Of a stretch of 64,000 nucleotides of DNA, positions 42,106 through 50,994 are shown piece after piece. Each line of letters opens with the position of its first letter. The first letter of the stretch is position 1. Position numbers and translations under genes: made by a program. Source of the DNA: Duganella rivi (GTDB lineage: Bacteria > Pseudomonadota > Gammaproteobacteria > Burkholderiales > Burkholderiaceae_D); the NCBI RefSeq assembly GCF_009857435.1, contig NZ_WWCK01000007.1, positions 248,001 to 312,000 on the forward strand, written 5' to 3'. A model generated the notes under the pieces. It was not told the DNA's origin and ran no database searches. It worked only from the letters and a program-made list of their open reading frames with translations.

Positions 42106-43482
42106 ATGCGTCACACCAAATTTGCACTTGCTGCAATGGCCTTGGCCGTCCTTGCGGGTTGCGGCGGCACCGATCCAGCACCCGGCGCCCAAACCGTCAA
42201 AGTCAAATACAGCGCACAGGTATCGTTTGGCGATAGCCTGTCCGACGTCGGCTCGTATGCCGTCGGAACCGTTGCCGCACTGAAGGGCGGCAAGTTCACC
42301 ATCAACGGCGACAACACCGCCATCAACCCGACGTTCACCGGTAAAAACTGGACTGAGCTGCTGGCCGCCCAGATCGGCGTGGCCGCACCTTGCGCCGCCG
42401 TTACCGGCCTCGATGGCGACGCGTCCAAAGGTTTTTCGGTACCGGCCAAGGCCAACACCGGCTGCTACGGCTACGCCATGGGCGGTTCGCGCATCACCAA
42501 CCCGGTCGGCTCCGGCCACAAGCTGACCGGCAGCCCGGTCGGCGCGCTGACCTATCCGCTAGTCACGCAAGTTGCCAACCACTTGAAAGCCGTCGGCGGC
42601 AAATTCAAGGGCGATGAGCTGGTGCTGGTGATGGGCGGCGGCGGCGAGATCCTGGCCCAGCTGGGCGCGCTGAATGCGGCTGCCACCGCAGCCGGTACTG
42701 CTGCCGGCAACACCGCTTACGTCACCAGCCTGGTCGGCCAGCTGGCTGCAGGCGCGACCAACCCGCTGACTGCGGCGCAAGCCATCGGCGCAGCTGCGCA
42801 AACCGCTGCCGCTCAGACCGGCGCGACCCAAACCACCATCACCCAGGCGGCAATCGGCGCTGCTGCCGTGCAGCCAGGTAACTCGGCCGTGGCTTCGCCG
42901 GCCGTGTATGGCCCGATGGTGACCAAGGCTACTGCCGACGCCACCGCTGCCGGCGCCAAAGCTGGCGCTGACTATGCTGCCGCCAACGGCCCGGCACTGG
43001 TGACCTCGATGGGTCAAGCTGCAACCGAACTGGTAGCGCTGGTGAAAACCCAGATCCTCGCCAACGGCGCCAACTACGTAGTGGTGAACAATCTGCCTGA
43101 CGTTGCCACCACGCCATCCGGCCGCAGCCAGGCCGCTTCGACCCAGGCGCTGATCAACGCTGCCGTTACCGCCTTCAACACCGTGCTGACCAATGGCCTG
43201 GCTGGTGAATCGAAAGTGGTGCTGGTCGACGTGTTTGCCGTCAGCCACGACCAGGCGACCAATCCGGGCCCGTACGGCCTGACCAACGTCACCGATACCG
43301 CTTGCGACCTGAGCGTTGCCAAGAATCCGCTGACTAGCTCGCTGGGCTGCAACGGCAGCAACCTGAAATCGGGCGATGTCAGCCACTGGTCGTTCGCGGA
43401 CGATGTGCACCCAACCCCATACAACAACCTGCTGCTGGCACGTTACGTGTCCATGGCGCTGGTGACCAAGGGCTGGCTGTAA
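42106..43482 (+). CDS. GDSL/SGNH-family lipoprotein hydrolase
   Basis: A 458-residue predicted lipoprotein (lipobox VLAGC, Cys19). The nucleophile is S44 in FGDSLSD and the catalytic DxxH is D432-H435 in ADDVHPTP. Between them lies a low-complexity Ala/Thr/Gly/Gln-rich stretch at about residues 187-265 that is unusual for a globular lipase. ATGAGGAG is well placed before the ATG. An OmpW-like gene follows 25 bp downstream. It probably acts on lipids or acylated polymers at the surface. Confidence 0.86.
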   Translation: MRHTKFALAAMALAVLAGCGGTDPAPGAQTVKVKYSAQVSFGDSLSDVGSYAVGTVAALKGGKFTINGDNTAINPTFTGKNWTELLAAQIGVAAPCAAVTGLDGDASKGFSVPAKANTGCYGYAMGGSRITNPVGSGHKLTGSPVGALTYPLVTQVANHLKAVGGKFKGDELVLVMGGGGEILAQLGALNAAATAAGTAAGNTAYVTSLVGQLAAGATNPLTAAQAIGAAAQTAAAQTGATQTTITQAAIGAAAVQPGNSAVASPAVYGPMVTKATADATAAGAKAGADYAAANGPALVTSMGQAATELVALVKTQILANGANYVVVNNLPDVATTPSGRSQAASTQALINAAVTAFNTVLTNGLAGESKVVLVDVFAVSHDQATNPGPYGLTNVTDTACDLSVAKNPLTSSLGCNGSNLKSGDVSHWSFADDVHPTPYNNLLLARYVSMALVTKGWL

Positions 43483-43507
43483 TCACACATCAACATTCGG
43501 AGACACT

Positions 43508-44188
43508 ATGAAGAACACGGTAAAACTGCTGGCGCTGGCCGCCGCAATGACGGTAGCTTCGGCTGCTTCGGCACAACAGGAAAAAGGCACCTGGCTGGGC
43601 ACCCTGGGCGCCAACAAGATCACCCCGAAAGTGGACTCGGGCAACGTGTCGGCGCCTGCGCTGCCGAACACCAAGACCGACGTGGGCACCGACACCAAGC
43701 CACGCTTCACCATCGGCTACATGCTGACCGATAACGTGTCGGCTGAGCTGGATCTGGGCCTGCCATACAAGCACGATCTGTACGGCGCCGGCTCGATCAA
43801 CGGCACCGGCAAGCTGGCGACCTCGGAAGTGCTGCCGCCGACCGCTTTTATCCAGTACCGCTTCCTGAAGCCGGACGCGATGGTGCGTCCGTATGTTGGC
43901 CTGGGTCTGACCTACGCCATGTTCCAGAAAGAACGTGGCTCGGCCCAGCTGACCGCGGTGCTGAACACCGGCGGCCAGCCGGCCACCTTCAAGCTCGACG
44001 ACAAGCTCACCGGCAGCGTTCAGATCGGCGGCACGGTGAAGATCAACGAGAAATGGTTCCTGGACGCCTCGGTCATCAAGACCAAGCTGAAGACCAAGGC
44101 GCATTACTCGACCGGTCAGACGCAGGATGTGAGGCTGGACCCGCTGGCAGTCAACGTCAGCGTCGGCTACGCCTTCAAGGGCTGGTAA
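43508..44188 (+). CDS. OmpW family outer-membrane protein
   Basis: A 226-residue protein: signal peptide ending near ASAQQ, then an eight-stranded OmpW-like barrel with RFTIGYMLTDNVSAELDLGLPYKHDL, PTAFIQYRFL, RPYVGLGLTYAMF and a C-terminal strand ending VSVGYAFKGW with the expected aromatic end. OmpW proteins form small hydrophobic channels. The short gap suggests cotranscription with the GDSL hydrolase, and uptake of its products is a possible link. Confidence 0.9.
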   Translation: MKNTVKLLALAAAMTVASAASAQQEKGTWLGTLGANKITPKVDSGNVSAPALPNTKTDVGTDTKPRFTIGYMLTDNVSAELDLGLPYKHDLYGAGSINGTGKLATSEVLPPTAFIQYRFLKPDAMVRPYVGLGLTYAMFQKERGSAQLTAVLNTGGQPATFKLDDKLTGSVQIGGTVKINEKWFLDASVIKTKLKTKAHYSTGQTQDVRLDPLAVNVSVGYAFKGW

Positions 44189-44192
44189 AAGT

Positions 44193-44223
44193 AAAAACCG
44201 CTGCCTCGGCAGCGGTTTTTTTT
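44193..44223 (+). terminator. Rho-independent terminator after the OmpW-like gene
   Basis: A perfect 13-bp stem (44193-44205 with 44208-44220; core ACCGCTGCC/GGCAGCGGT) with a 2-nt loop and T8. Its symmetric A/T flanks could also stop the converging gcdH transcript. Confidence 0.93.
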
Positions 44224-44224
44224 A

Positions 44225-45409
44225 TCACTGAAACGCTTGAATCCCGGTCTGTGCCCGGCCGAGGATCAGCGCATGGATATCGTGGGTGCCTTCATAGGTA
44301 TTCACGACTTCCAGGTTTACCATGTGACGGATGATGCCAAACTCATCCGAAATACCGTTCCCGCCCAGCATGTCACGCGCCATGCGCGCCACGTCCAGCG
44401 ACTTGCCGCACGAGTTACGCTTCATCATCGAGGTAATTTCCACCGCAGCCGTGCCTTCATCCTTCATGCGGCCCAGGCGCAGGCAGCCCTGCAAGCCCAT
44501 GGTGATCTCGGTCTGCATATCCGCCAGCTTCTTCTGGATCAGCTGATTCGCAGCCAGCGGACGGCCGAACTGCTCGCGATCCATCACATACTGGCGCGCC
44601 GTGTGCCAGCACGATTCGGCCGCGCCCAGCGCGCCCCAGGCGATGCCGTAGCGCGCCGAGTTCAGGCAAGTGAACGGGCCTTTCAAGCCGCGCACGTCCG
44701 GGAAGGCATTCTCTTCCGGCACAAACACGTTATCCATGACGATTTCGCCGGTGATCGAGGCACGCAGGCCGAACTTGCCGTGAATCGCAGGCGCGCTCAA
44801 GCCGGCCATGCCTTTTTCCAGCACGAAGCCGCGAATCGCGCCTTCATCATCCTTGGCCCACACCACGAACACATCCGCCACCGGCGAATTGGTGATCCAC
44901 ATCTTGGCGCCGCTCAGCGCGTAGCCGCCCGCCACTTTCTTGGCGCGGGTAATCATCGAGCCCGGATCGGAGCCGTGGTTAGGCTCGGTCAGGCCGAAGC
45001 AGCCGATCCACTCGCCGGTGGCCAGTTTCGGCAGGTATTTCTGTTTTTGCGCCTCGGTGCCGAATTCATAAATCGGTACCATCACCAGCGACGACTGCAC
45101 GCTCATCATCGAGCGGTAGCCGGAGTCGACGCGCTCGACTTCGCGCGCGATCAGGCCGTAGGCCACGTAATTGAGGCCGGGGCCGCCGTATTGTTCAGGA
45201 ATGGTCGGGCCCAGCAGGCCCAGTTCGCCCATCTCGCGGAAGATGGAAGTGTCCATCTGCTCGTGGCGGAAGGCTTCAAGAATGCGCGGTTGCAGCTTGT
45301 CCTGGCAGTAGGCGGCTGCGGCGTCGCGCACCATGCGCTCATCGTCGGTCAGTTGCTGGTCTAGCAGCAGAGGGTCATCCCAGTGGAATTGGGCGCGGGC
45401 TTGGCTCAT
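44225..45409 (-). CDS. gcdH: Glutaryl-CoA dehydrogenase
   Basis: A 394-residue acyl-CoA dehydrogenase with FAD. It oxidises and decarboxylates glutaryl-CoA to crotonyl-CoA in lysine/tryptophan breakdown. The GcdH type is shown by GCFGLTEPNHGSDPGSM, KMWITNSPVADVFVVWAK, the YGIAWGALGAAE block and the base E373 in TYEGTHDIHALILGRA. It stands alone on the minus strand. Confidence 0.92.
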   Translation of the reverse strand: MSQARAQFHWDDPLLLDQQLTDDERMVRDAAAAYCQDKLQPRILEAFRHEQMDTSIFREMGELGLLGPTIPEQYGGPGLNYVAYGLIAREVERVDSGYRSMMSVQSSLVMVPIYEFGTEAQKQKYLPKLATGEWIGCFGLTEPNHGSDPGSMITRAKKVAGGYALSGAKMWITNSPVADVFVVWAKDDEGAIRGFVLEKGMAGLSAPAIHGKFGLRASITGEIVMDNVFVPEENAFPDVRGLKGPFTCLNSARYGIAWGALGAAESCWHTARQYVMDREQFGRPLAANQLIQKKLADMQTEITMGLQGCLRLGRMKDEGTAAVEITSMMKRNSCGKSLDVARMARDMLGGNGISDEFGIIRHMVNLEVVNTYEGTHDIHALILGRAQTGIQAFQ

Positions 45410-45501
45410 AGATAGTCTCTCATTATGATGATGAATGCTGCCAGCATTCTATGCCGCCGCCCCGGTGCCGGCTTTTCAAAGAGCGACACCAATTTGTGTT
45501 T

Positions 45502-46005
45502 TTAGCCCAGGCCGGCGAACTGGCCGCTGTGGAAAATCAGGGGGGGGCAGGGCGAAAACTCGCAGAATTCCACTTCGCCGACGAAAATCACGTGGTCGCC
45601 CTCGGGGTAGCGGCTGCGGTTATGGCATTCAAACCACGCCGACACGCCCTTGATAATCGGCTGGCCGGTGCGCGATAGCTCGTATTCCAGTCCTTCCCAC
45701 GGGTCGATGCCACGGGTGGCAAAGCGCTTGGCCAAATGGGCCTGCTCGGCGTTGAGCACATTGATCACGTAGTGCGAGTTGCCGGTGAAGATAGGCATGC
45801 TGTTGGCGCCGTTGGACAGGCTCCACAGCACCAGCGGCGGCTCCAGCGACACCGAGTTGAACGAGCTGGCCGTCAGGCCGCGAAACGTCCCATCTGCAAG
45901 GCGGGTGGTGATAATGGTCACGCCCGTGGCGAACTGGCCCAGCGCCTGGCGGAAATGGGCGGTGTCGAAGCTGCGCTCTTCGGCGCGTGGGGAAGTGATG
46001 TTCAT
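45502..46005 (-). CDS. Flavin reductase-like FMN-binding protein
   Basis: A 167-residue protein of the flavin reductase-like family that supplies FMNH2 or binds FMN as partner of two-component monooxygenases. FRQALGQFATGVTIITT opens the domain; GLTASSFNSVSLEPPLVLWSL is the FMN-binding stretch, and GDHVIFVGEVE ends it. No monooxygenase is nearby, so the partner is unknown. Confidence 0.87.
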   Translation of the reverse strand: MNITSPRAEERSFDTAHFRQALGQFATGVTIITTRLADGTFRGLTASSFNSVSLEPPLVLWSLSNGANSMPIFTGNSHYVINVLNAEQAHLAKRFATRGIDPWEGLEYELSRTGQPIIKGVSAWFECHNRSRYPEGDHVIFVGEVEFCEFSPCPPLIFHSGQFAGLG

Positions 46006-46103
46006 GGTCTGTCATTATGCCAAAGTTTGTGCCGCCATAGCGAATTGCCCACGTTTGCGTTACAGTGAGGCCATGGGTGAGTCTTCTTACCAAAGGGGGA
46101 GTC

Positions 46104-46628
46104 ATGACGGAAACGGCGATACTGGGCGGCGGCTGCTTCTGGTGCACCGAGGCGGTGTACATGGAGGTGAAAGGCGTTACGTCGGTCGAATCCGGCTACA
46201 CCGGAGGCCAGAGCGAGCATCCGACCTATGAGCAAGTGTGCGCCGGCGATACCGGCCACGCGGAAGTGGTCAAGCTGGAGTTTGATCCATCGGTCATCAG
46301 CTACCGCGACTTGCTGGAAATTTTCTTCACCATCCACGACCCGACCACCCTCAACCGGCAGGGCAACGACATCGGCACCCAGTACCGCTCGGTCATCTAC
46401 TACCAGTCGCCGCAGCAAGAGGCCATGGCGCGCCAGGTCATCAGCGAGATGGCGCACGTGTGGGACGCGCCCATCGTTACCGAACTGGCCCCGGCCCAGC
46501 CGTTCTACAAGGCCGAGGACTACCACCAGGACTACTTCCGCCAGCATCCCATGCAGGGCTACTGCGCCTTCGTGGTGGCGCCCAAGCTGGACAAGTTCAG
46601 GAAGACCTACGCCAGCCGCCTCAAGTAG
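46104..46628 (+). CDS. msrA: Peptide methionine sulfoxide reductase MsrA
   Basis: A 174-residue repair enzyme for methionine S-sulfoxide. The catalytic C11 lies in GGGCFWCTEA; SGYTGG, FDPSVISYRDLLEIFF and GTQYRSVIYY are typical. AAAGGGGGAG precedes the ATG at 46104, which rules out the longer in-frame start. It overlaps the converging methyltransferase gene by 8 nt. Confidence 0.95.
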   Translation: MTETAILGGGCFWCTEAVYMEVKGVTSVESGYTGGQSEHPTYEQVCAGDTGHAEVVKLEFDPSVISYRDLLEIFFTIHDPTTLNRQGNDIGTQYRSVIYYQSPQQEAMARQVISEMAHVWDAPIVTELAPAQPFYKAEDYHQDYFRQHPMQGYCAFVVAPKLDKFRKTYASRLK

Positions 46629-47832
46629 CGGCGGGATACATGTGCTTGCGCGACCACGGCAGCGCCGCCGAGCGCTGGCCCGCCTTGCGGCCGACGATCT
46701 GGTACAGGCTGATCCAATCCTGCTCGAACGCGTAGGCGCAGCCGGCCAGGTACACATGCCAGATGCGGTAGCGCTTGTCGCCGGCCAGTTCGCGCACCTT
46801 GTCGCCGTGCGCCTCGAAATTATCCGTCCAGATGGCGCAGGTACGGGCGTAGTGGCGGCGCAGGTTTTCCACGTCGCTCACTTCCAGCGCGCCTTGCTGC
46901 ATGGCCTTCAGCACATTGCCGATGTGCGCCAGCTCGCCGTGCGGAAACACGTATTTCTCGATGAACTCGCCGCCGCCGTACGGCGTTTCGCCGTTGTCGG
47001 TATCGGTGGTGGTGATGCCGTGATTCATCACCACGCCATCGGGCGCCAGCAACTGGTTGATGGCGCCGAAATACTCGGGCAAGTGGCGCAGGCCCACATG
47101 CTCGAACATGCCGACGCTGGTGATGCGGTCGAACTGGCCGCGCACGTCGCGGTAATCTTGCAGGCGGATTTCAATCAAATGCTCGAGCCCGGCCTCGCGC
47201 ACGCGCTGTTTGGCCAGCGCACACTGATTCTCCGACAGCGTGACGCCGACGCAGCGCGCCTTGTACTGCTGGGCCGCGCGGATCACCAGCGCGCCCCAGC
47301 CGCAGCCGATGTCGAGCAGGGTTTGATTTGGCTGCAGCTCGATCTTGCGCAGGATGTGGTCGATCTTCTTGAGCTGCGCCTCGGCCAGATCCTCGTCGCC
47401 GTCCTCGAAGTAGGCGCAGGAATAGACCATGCGCGGATCGAGAAACTGCTGGTAGAAATCGTTGGAAACGTCGTAGTGATAGCGGATCGCTTCCGCGTCT
47501 TTCTGCTTGCTGTGGCTGATGCTGCGCACCAGCCGCGAGAACTTGCCCTCGGCCTTGAGCGAGGTGCGCGCCAGCGCATTGACCACGGCAATCATATCCT
47601 TGGCCTTGCCCTTGACCTCGATTGCGCCCTCCACGTAGGCGGCGCCGAGATTGGACAGCGACGGCGTGAGCAGATAGCGCGCCGCCGCCACATTCGGCAG
47701 CTTGATGGTCACGCGCGGCGCCTCGCTCGACAGATCGACCTGCTGGCCGTTCCACAATTCGATGCGTAGTGGCAGCGTGAGCTGCGCACGCATGCCGTCG
47801 ATCCAGTTGCTGAGTTGATTCTGTAAGAACAA
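46621..47832 (-). CDS. Cyclopropane-fatty-acyl-phospholipid synthase family methyltransferase
   Basis: A 403-residue SAM-dependent enzyme of the Cfa family. YHYDVSNDFY (about residues 118-127) and YSCAYF precede the SAM site LLDIGCGWG (172-180); MFEHVG and the acidic ETPYGGGEFIEKYVFPHGEL loop follow. The family adds methylene or methyl groups to unsaturated lipid chains. The start is best placed at TTG 47832, because GAGGAG lies a few bases before it. Longer in-frame starts would run into the pdxH fusion gene upstream on the same strand, which ends at 47864. Confidence 0.87.
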   Translation of the reverse strand: MFLQNQLSNWIDGMRAQLTLPLRIELWNGQQVDLSSEAPRVTIKLPNVAAARYLLTPSLSNLGAAYVEGAIEVKGKAKDMIAVVNALARTSLKAEGKFSRLVRSISHSKQKDAEAIRYHYDVSNDFYQQFLDPRMVYSCAYFEDGDEDLAEAQLKKIDHILRKIELQPNQTLLDIGCGWGALVIRAAQQYKARCVGVTLSENQCALAKQRVREAGLEHLIEIRLQDYRDVRGQFDRITSVGMFEHVGLRHLPEYFGAINQLLAPDGVVMNHGITTTDTDNGETPYGGGEFIEKYVFPHGELAHIGNVLKAMQQGALEVSDVENLRRHYARTCAIWTDNFEAHGDKVRELAGDKRYRIWHVYLAGCAYAFEQDWISLYQIVGRKAGQRSAALPWSRKHMYPAAT

Positions 47833-47863
47833 GATATCCTCCTCGGGAAAGGAGGCGTCTTGC

Positions 47864-49099
47864 TTAAGGCTGCAAACGCTCCTTGATCCAGCTGCCATCT
47901 GCTTGCTTGACATACACAATCCGGTCATGGAACCGCGAGCGGCGTCCCTGCCAGAACTCAATACGCTCCGGGTCGAGGCGGTAACCGCCCCAGTGCGCCG
48001 GCCTTACCGGATGATCGCCGCTGGCGGCAGCGGCGGCATCGTAATTGGTTTCCATCAGCTCGCGGCTGGCGATGGGCGCGCTCTGCTGCGAAGCGATCGC
48101 AGCGATCTGGCTCTTCACCGGGCGGCTGTAAAAATACTTGTCGCTTTCCTCGGCGGCGGTCTGCACCACCTTGCCTTCGATCCGTACCTGGCGTTCCAGT
48201 TCACTCCAAAAGAATAGCAACGCGGCGTGCGGGTTGGCGCGCAATTGCTGGCCTTTCTGGCTCTCGTAATTGGTGTACCAAGTGAAGCCGCGCGAGTCGT
48301 ATTGCTTGATCAGGACAATCCGCGAACTGGGCTTGCCGTCGGCGTCCACCGTGGCCACGCTCATCGCGTTCGGTTCATTGACCTTGGCATGCAGGGCTTC
48401 TTCAAACCACTTGCCGAACTGGGCGATAGGATCGTCCAGCACGTCGTGTTCCGTCAGGCTGGCGCGGCCGTAATCGAGGCGCAGATCCGCCAGTACCACG
48501 CCGTCGGCCACCGTGTTGTTGACCGGGGCCGCTTGTTGTTCGGGCACTTGGCTCGATGGCAGGTCGGGGGTAATCCCGCGCCGCACCTGCATCGCGCTGC
48601 CCAGTTGCGCCATTTGCTCGGCGCTGAACAGGCGCTTGGCCATCGGTGCGATATGGGTTTCCTCCACCACCATGTGGGCCGCGTAGGCGTCGCAAAAGCG
48701 CGCCACGTCGCCGGCCGAGAGGGAAGAACTTGCACCGTTGGCAATCTGCTCAAGTTGCGATTTGATTATAGACCAGTCTCTATCCATCTGCTCGTGACCT
48801 GCCAAAATGCCGGGCACCAGCTCTGCCAAAAGAACTGCATCGGCGTCGCGCGCGGTTGCTTGCAGCATCGGGATCAGGTTGTTTTCCTCATCCAGATGGT
48901 GGAGGTGAGCTGCGTTGTTGAAATACTTGAGCACCGCCTGTGCCGCCTTCTGCGCATCGGCATCGGCGCCATGCTTGGGCAAGTGGGCCAGCAGCTTTTC
49001 CATCGTGGCCAGCTGCTTGCGGATACGGTCGTGGCAATGCTTCAGCACAGCGATCGGCTGGTTGAAATCAGGGGCGGTGTCGAACAAAGTAGTGCTCAT
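47864..49099 (-). CDS. pdxH: Hemerythrin HHE domain fused to pyridoxamine 5'-phosphate oxidase
   Basis: A single 411-residue frame with two domains. Residues 1-175 are a four-helix HHE hemerythrin domain with the diiron ligands in place: H21/H23, H67/H68 with E71/E72, H102 and H142-x3-E146. Residues about 203-411 are a full PdxH, beginning VLADLRLDY where free-standing PdxH proteins begin, with RIVLIKQYDSRGFTWYTNYE and the signature IEFWQGRRSRFHDR at 380-393. PdxH makes PLP using FMN and O2. The Gln/Pro-rich linker (about 176-200) reads through with no stop or frameshift. Confidence 0.9.
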   Translation of the reverse strand: MSTTLFDTAPDFNQPIAVLKHCHDRIRKQLATMEKLLAHLPKHGADADAQKAAQAVLKYFNNAAHLHHLDEENNLIPMLQATARDADAVLLAELVPGILAGHEQMDRDWSIIKSQLEQIANGASSSLSAGDVARFCDAYAAHMVVEETHIAPMAKRLFSAEQMAQLGSAMQVRRGITPDLPSSQVPEQQAAPVNNTVADGVVLADLRLDYGRASLTEHDVLDDPIAQFGKWFEEALHAKVNEPNAMSVATVDADGKPSSRIVLIKQYDSRGFTWYTNYESQKGQQLRANPHAALLFFWSELERQVRIEGKVVQTAAEESDKYFYSRPVKSQIAAIASQQSAPIASRELMETNYDAAAAASGDHPVRPAHWGGYRLDPERIEFWQGRRSRFHDRIVYVKQADGSWIKERLQP

Positions 49100-49183
49100 G
49101 GCGTGGGACTCTGGCTGGTAACAACCGTATTCTAGGATATCGGCAGCCGAATTCGTCTAGTAGAATGACAGGAGGCGTTCTTT

Positions 49184-49837
49184 TTGGAAGTAAATCCCGT
49201 CATGACCTGTTCCCGTCCCATCCGCATCCTGTTGGCAGATGATCATCATCTGATGCGGGAAGGCGTGCGGTTTATGCTGGAGACCAGCCCGGACATGCAG
49301 CTGGTTGCCAGCGTCAACGACGGCATTGCGGCGGTCGAAACCTTCAAGCAGATGATTCCCGACGTCACGCTGATGGATTTGCGCATGCCCGGCGGCGACG
49401 GCTTGTCGGCGATTGCCGCCATCCGCGCCTATGCGCCGTGCGCCAAGGTGATTGCCCTGAGCACCTACAGCGGCGACGCCCTGATCAAGCAAGCGCGCAA
49501 AATGGGCGCCTCGGCCTACTTGCTGAAAAGCATGCTGTCGGAAAACATGCTGGAGGTGATCCGCACTGTCCACGCCGGCCAGCAATACTGGCCGGCCGAG
49601 CTGGAAGCCCACGCCACCTGTGTGAAAGATGACCTCACCCCGCGCGAGCGCGACATCATGCATCTGGTGGCGCGCGGCGGCTCCAACCGCGAAATCGCCG
49701 TTGACCTGGGCATCGGCGAGGAAACCGTCAAGACCTATATGCGCTCGATCTTGCCCAAGCTGGGCGCCAACGACCGCGCGCACGCGGTAGCCATCTGCAT
49801 GCGCCGTGGCTACCTCGATCTTTCCGATCTCCCCTGA
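49184..49837 (+). CDS. NarL/LuxR-family response regulator
   Basis: A 217-residue regulator: receiver domain (ILLADDHH, phospho-Asp D65 in LMDLRMP, Lys in YLLKS) and a LuxR-type helix-turn-helix (LTPRERDIMHLVARGGSNREIA ... GEETVKTYM). TTG at 49184 is supported by GGAGG 8 nt upstream; ATG at 49202 is the alternative. The likely partner kinase is the HisKA_3 protein at 50995, about 1.1 kb downstream. Confidence 0.9.
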   Translation: MEVNPVMTCSRPIRILLADDHHLMREGVRFMLETSPDMQLVASVNDGIAAVETFKQMIPDVTLMDLRMPGGDGLSAIAAIRAYAPCAKVIALSTYSGDALIKQARKMGASAYLLKSMLSENMLEVIRTVHAGQQYWPAELEAHATCVKDDLTPRERDIMHLVARGGSNREIAVDLGIGEETVKTYMRSILPKLGANDRAHAVAICMRRGYLDLSDLP

Positions 49838-49844
49838 ACTGCGC

Positions 49845-50843
49845 CTAGCGCTGCTTGAGGAACTTGATGAGCGCGCTGAAGTACTCGGCCTGCGCATCCC
49901 ACATCGCCAGGTGGCTGCCGTTCTCGAAAATCACCGAGCGGGCATTCGGCATCATGGTGGCCATGCGCTTGATGTCTTCTGGATCCATCTCGTCGTATTT
50001 GGCGCCCATGGTCAGGGTGCGCACCTTGATATTTTTGAGCTGATCCCAGCGTTCCCAGTCTTTCAAATTACCGGTGACCATGAACTCGCTCTTGCCCTGC
50101 ATCTGGTTGTAGATTTTCAGGTTGGCGTGGCGGATCGCGCGGCCCACCGCGTCCGGCCACGGTTGCAGGCGGCACAGCATCACCGGATACAGTTCTTCCA
50201 TCATGATGCGCTCGTATTCCGGCGAGTCGTAGTCTCCCTTCGCCTCGATTTCCTTGAGCGTGGCCAGCGTTTTTGGCGGCAGCGTGTTCTTGATCACCTC
50301 GAGGTGGCGCAGCAGCGATTCAATGCCGGCCGTCATGTTCGAGATCACCAGCCCGCTCAGGTGCTGCTGATACTTCAGCGAATACTCGATGCCCAGCAAA
50401 CCGCCCCACGAGTGGCCGTACAGGACGAACTTGTCGAGGCCCAGTCCCTTGCGCACTTCTTCCACTTCCTCCACGTAGCGCGGCAGCGTCCACAGGCTCG
50501 GATCGTCGGGCTGATCCGAATTGCCGCAGCCCAGCTGGTCGTAGTAGTACATCTCAATCCCGGCCTGCGGCAGGAAGGACTCCATCGCCTCCAGGTATTC
50601 GTGCGTGAAGCCGGGGCCGCCGTGCAGCAGCAACACCTTGATTGGGCCATGGCCCACTTTCTTGGTCCAGACTTTGTATTTGCCGCCGACCACCGGCACC
50701 ATGCGCACGCCGCCGGTGCGCACGCCCGGAGGATTGATGCCGTCGGGCTTGGTGATGGTGGCCTCCGATACGGTGGCGGCGAGAGCGGAAGTAGACAGGG
50801 TGGCAACAGCAGTGCTGGCCAAAAATGCGCGGCGGTTAATCAT
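49845..50843 (-). CDS. Proline iminopeptidase-like alpha/beta hydrolase with Tat-type signal
   Basis: A 332-residue protein whose N-terminus MINRRAFLAS has the twin-arginine pattern. The mature part is an S33-type hydrolase: LLLHGGPGFTHEY (oxyanion site), DQLGCGNSDQP, nucleophile Ser in GHSWGG and His in GSHLAMW. Such enzymes remove N-terminal proline or hydrolyse similar amides and esters. It is transcribed against the flanking response regulator and kinase genes, which enclose it. Confidence 0.87.
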   Translation of the reverse strand: MINRRAFLASTAVATLSTSALAATVSEATITKPDGINPPGVRTGGVRMVPVVGGKYKVWTKKVGHGPIKVLLLHGGPGFTHEYLEAMESFLPQAGIEMYYYDQLGCGNSDQPDDPSLWTLPRYVEEVEEVRKGLGLDKFVLYGHSWGGLLGIEYSLKYQQHLSGLVISNMTAGIESLLRHLEVIKNTLPPKTLATLKEIEAKGDYDSPEYERIMMEELYPVMLCRLQPWPDAVGRAIRHANLKIYNQMQGKSEFMVTGNLKDWERWDQLKNIKVRTLTMGAKYDEMDPEDIKRMATMMPNARSVIFENGSHLAMWDAQAEYFSALIKFLKQR

Positions 50844-50994
50844 GTCGGGATAAATTTTCTGTAAGTTGAGGCGGGCGCCATTCTCGGGCCACTGTACCGC
50901 TTTGGCATCCCTAGTTGTAGGTAGGCGAGCGCCACTTTCGCCAGGCTGTGCCCGAGCTACGGTATAGTTGTTCGATAAAATGCGGGAGTTTCCC

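Noticed and set aside
46621..47961. Longer N-terminus for the Cfa-like methyltransferase
   Set aside because: It would overlap the end of the PdxH fusion gene by about 100 bp and lacks conserved sequence. A TTG with GAGGAG just upstream gives a normal N-terminus.
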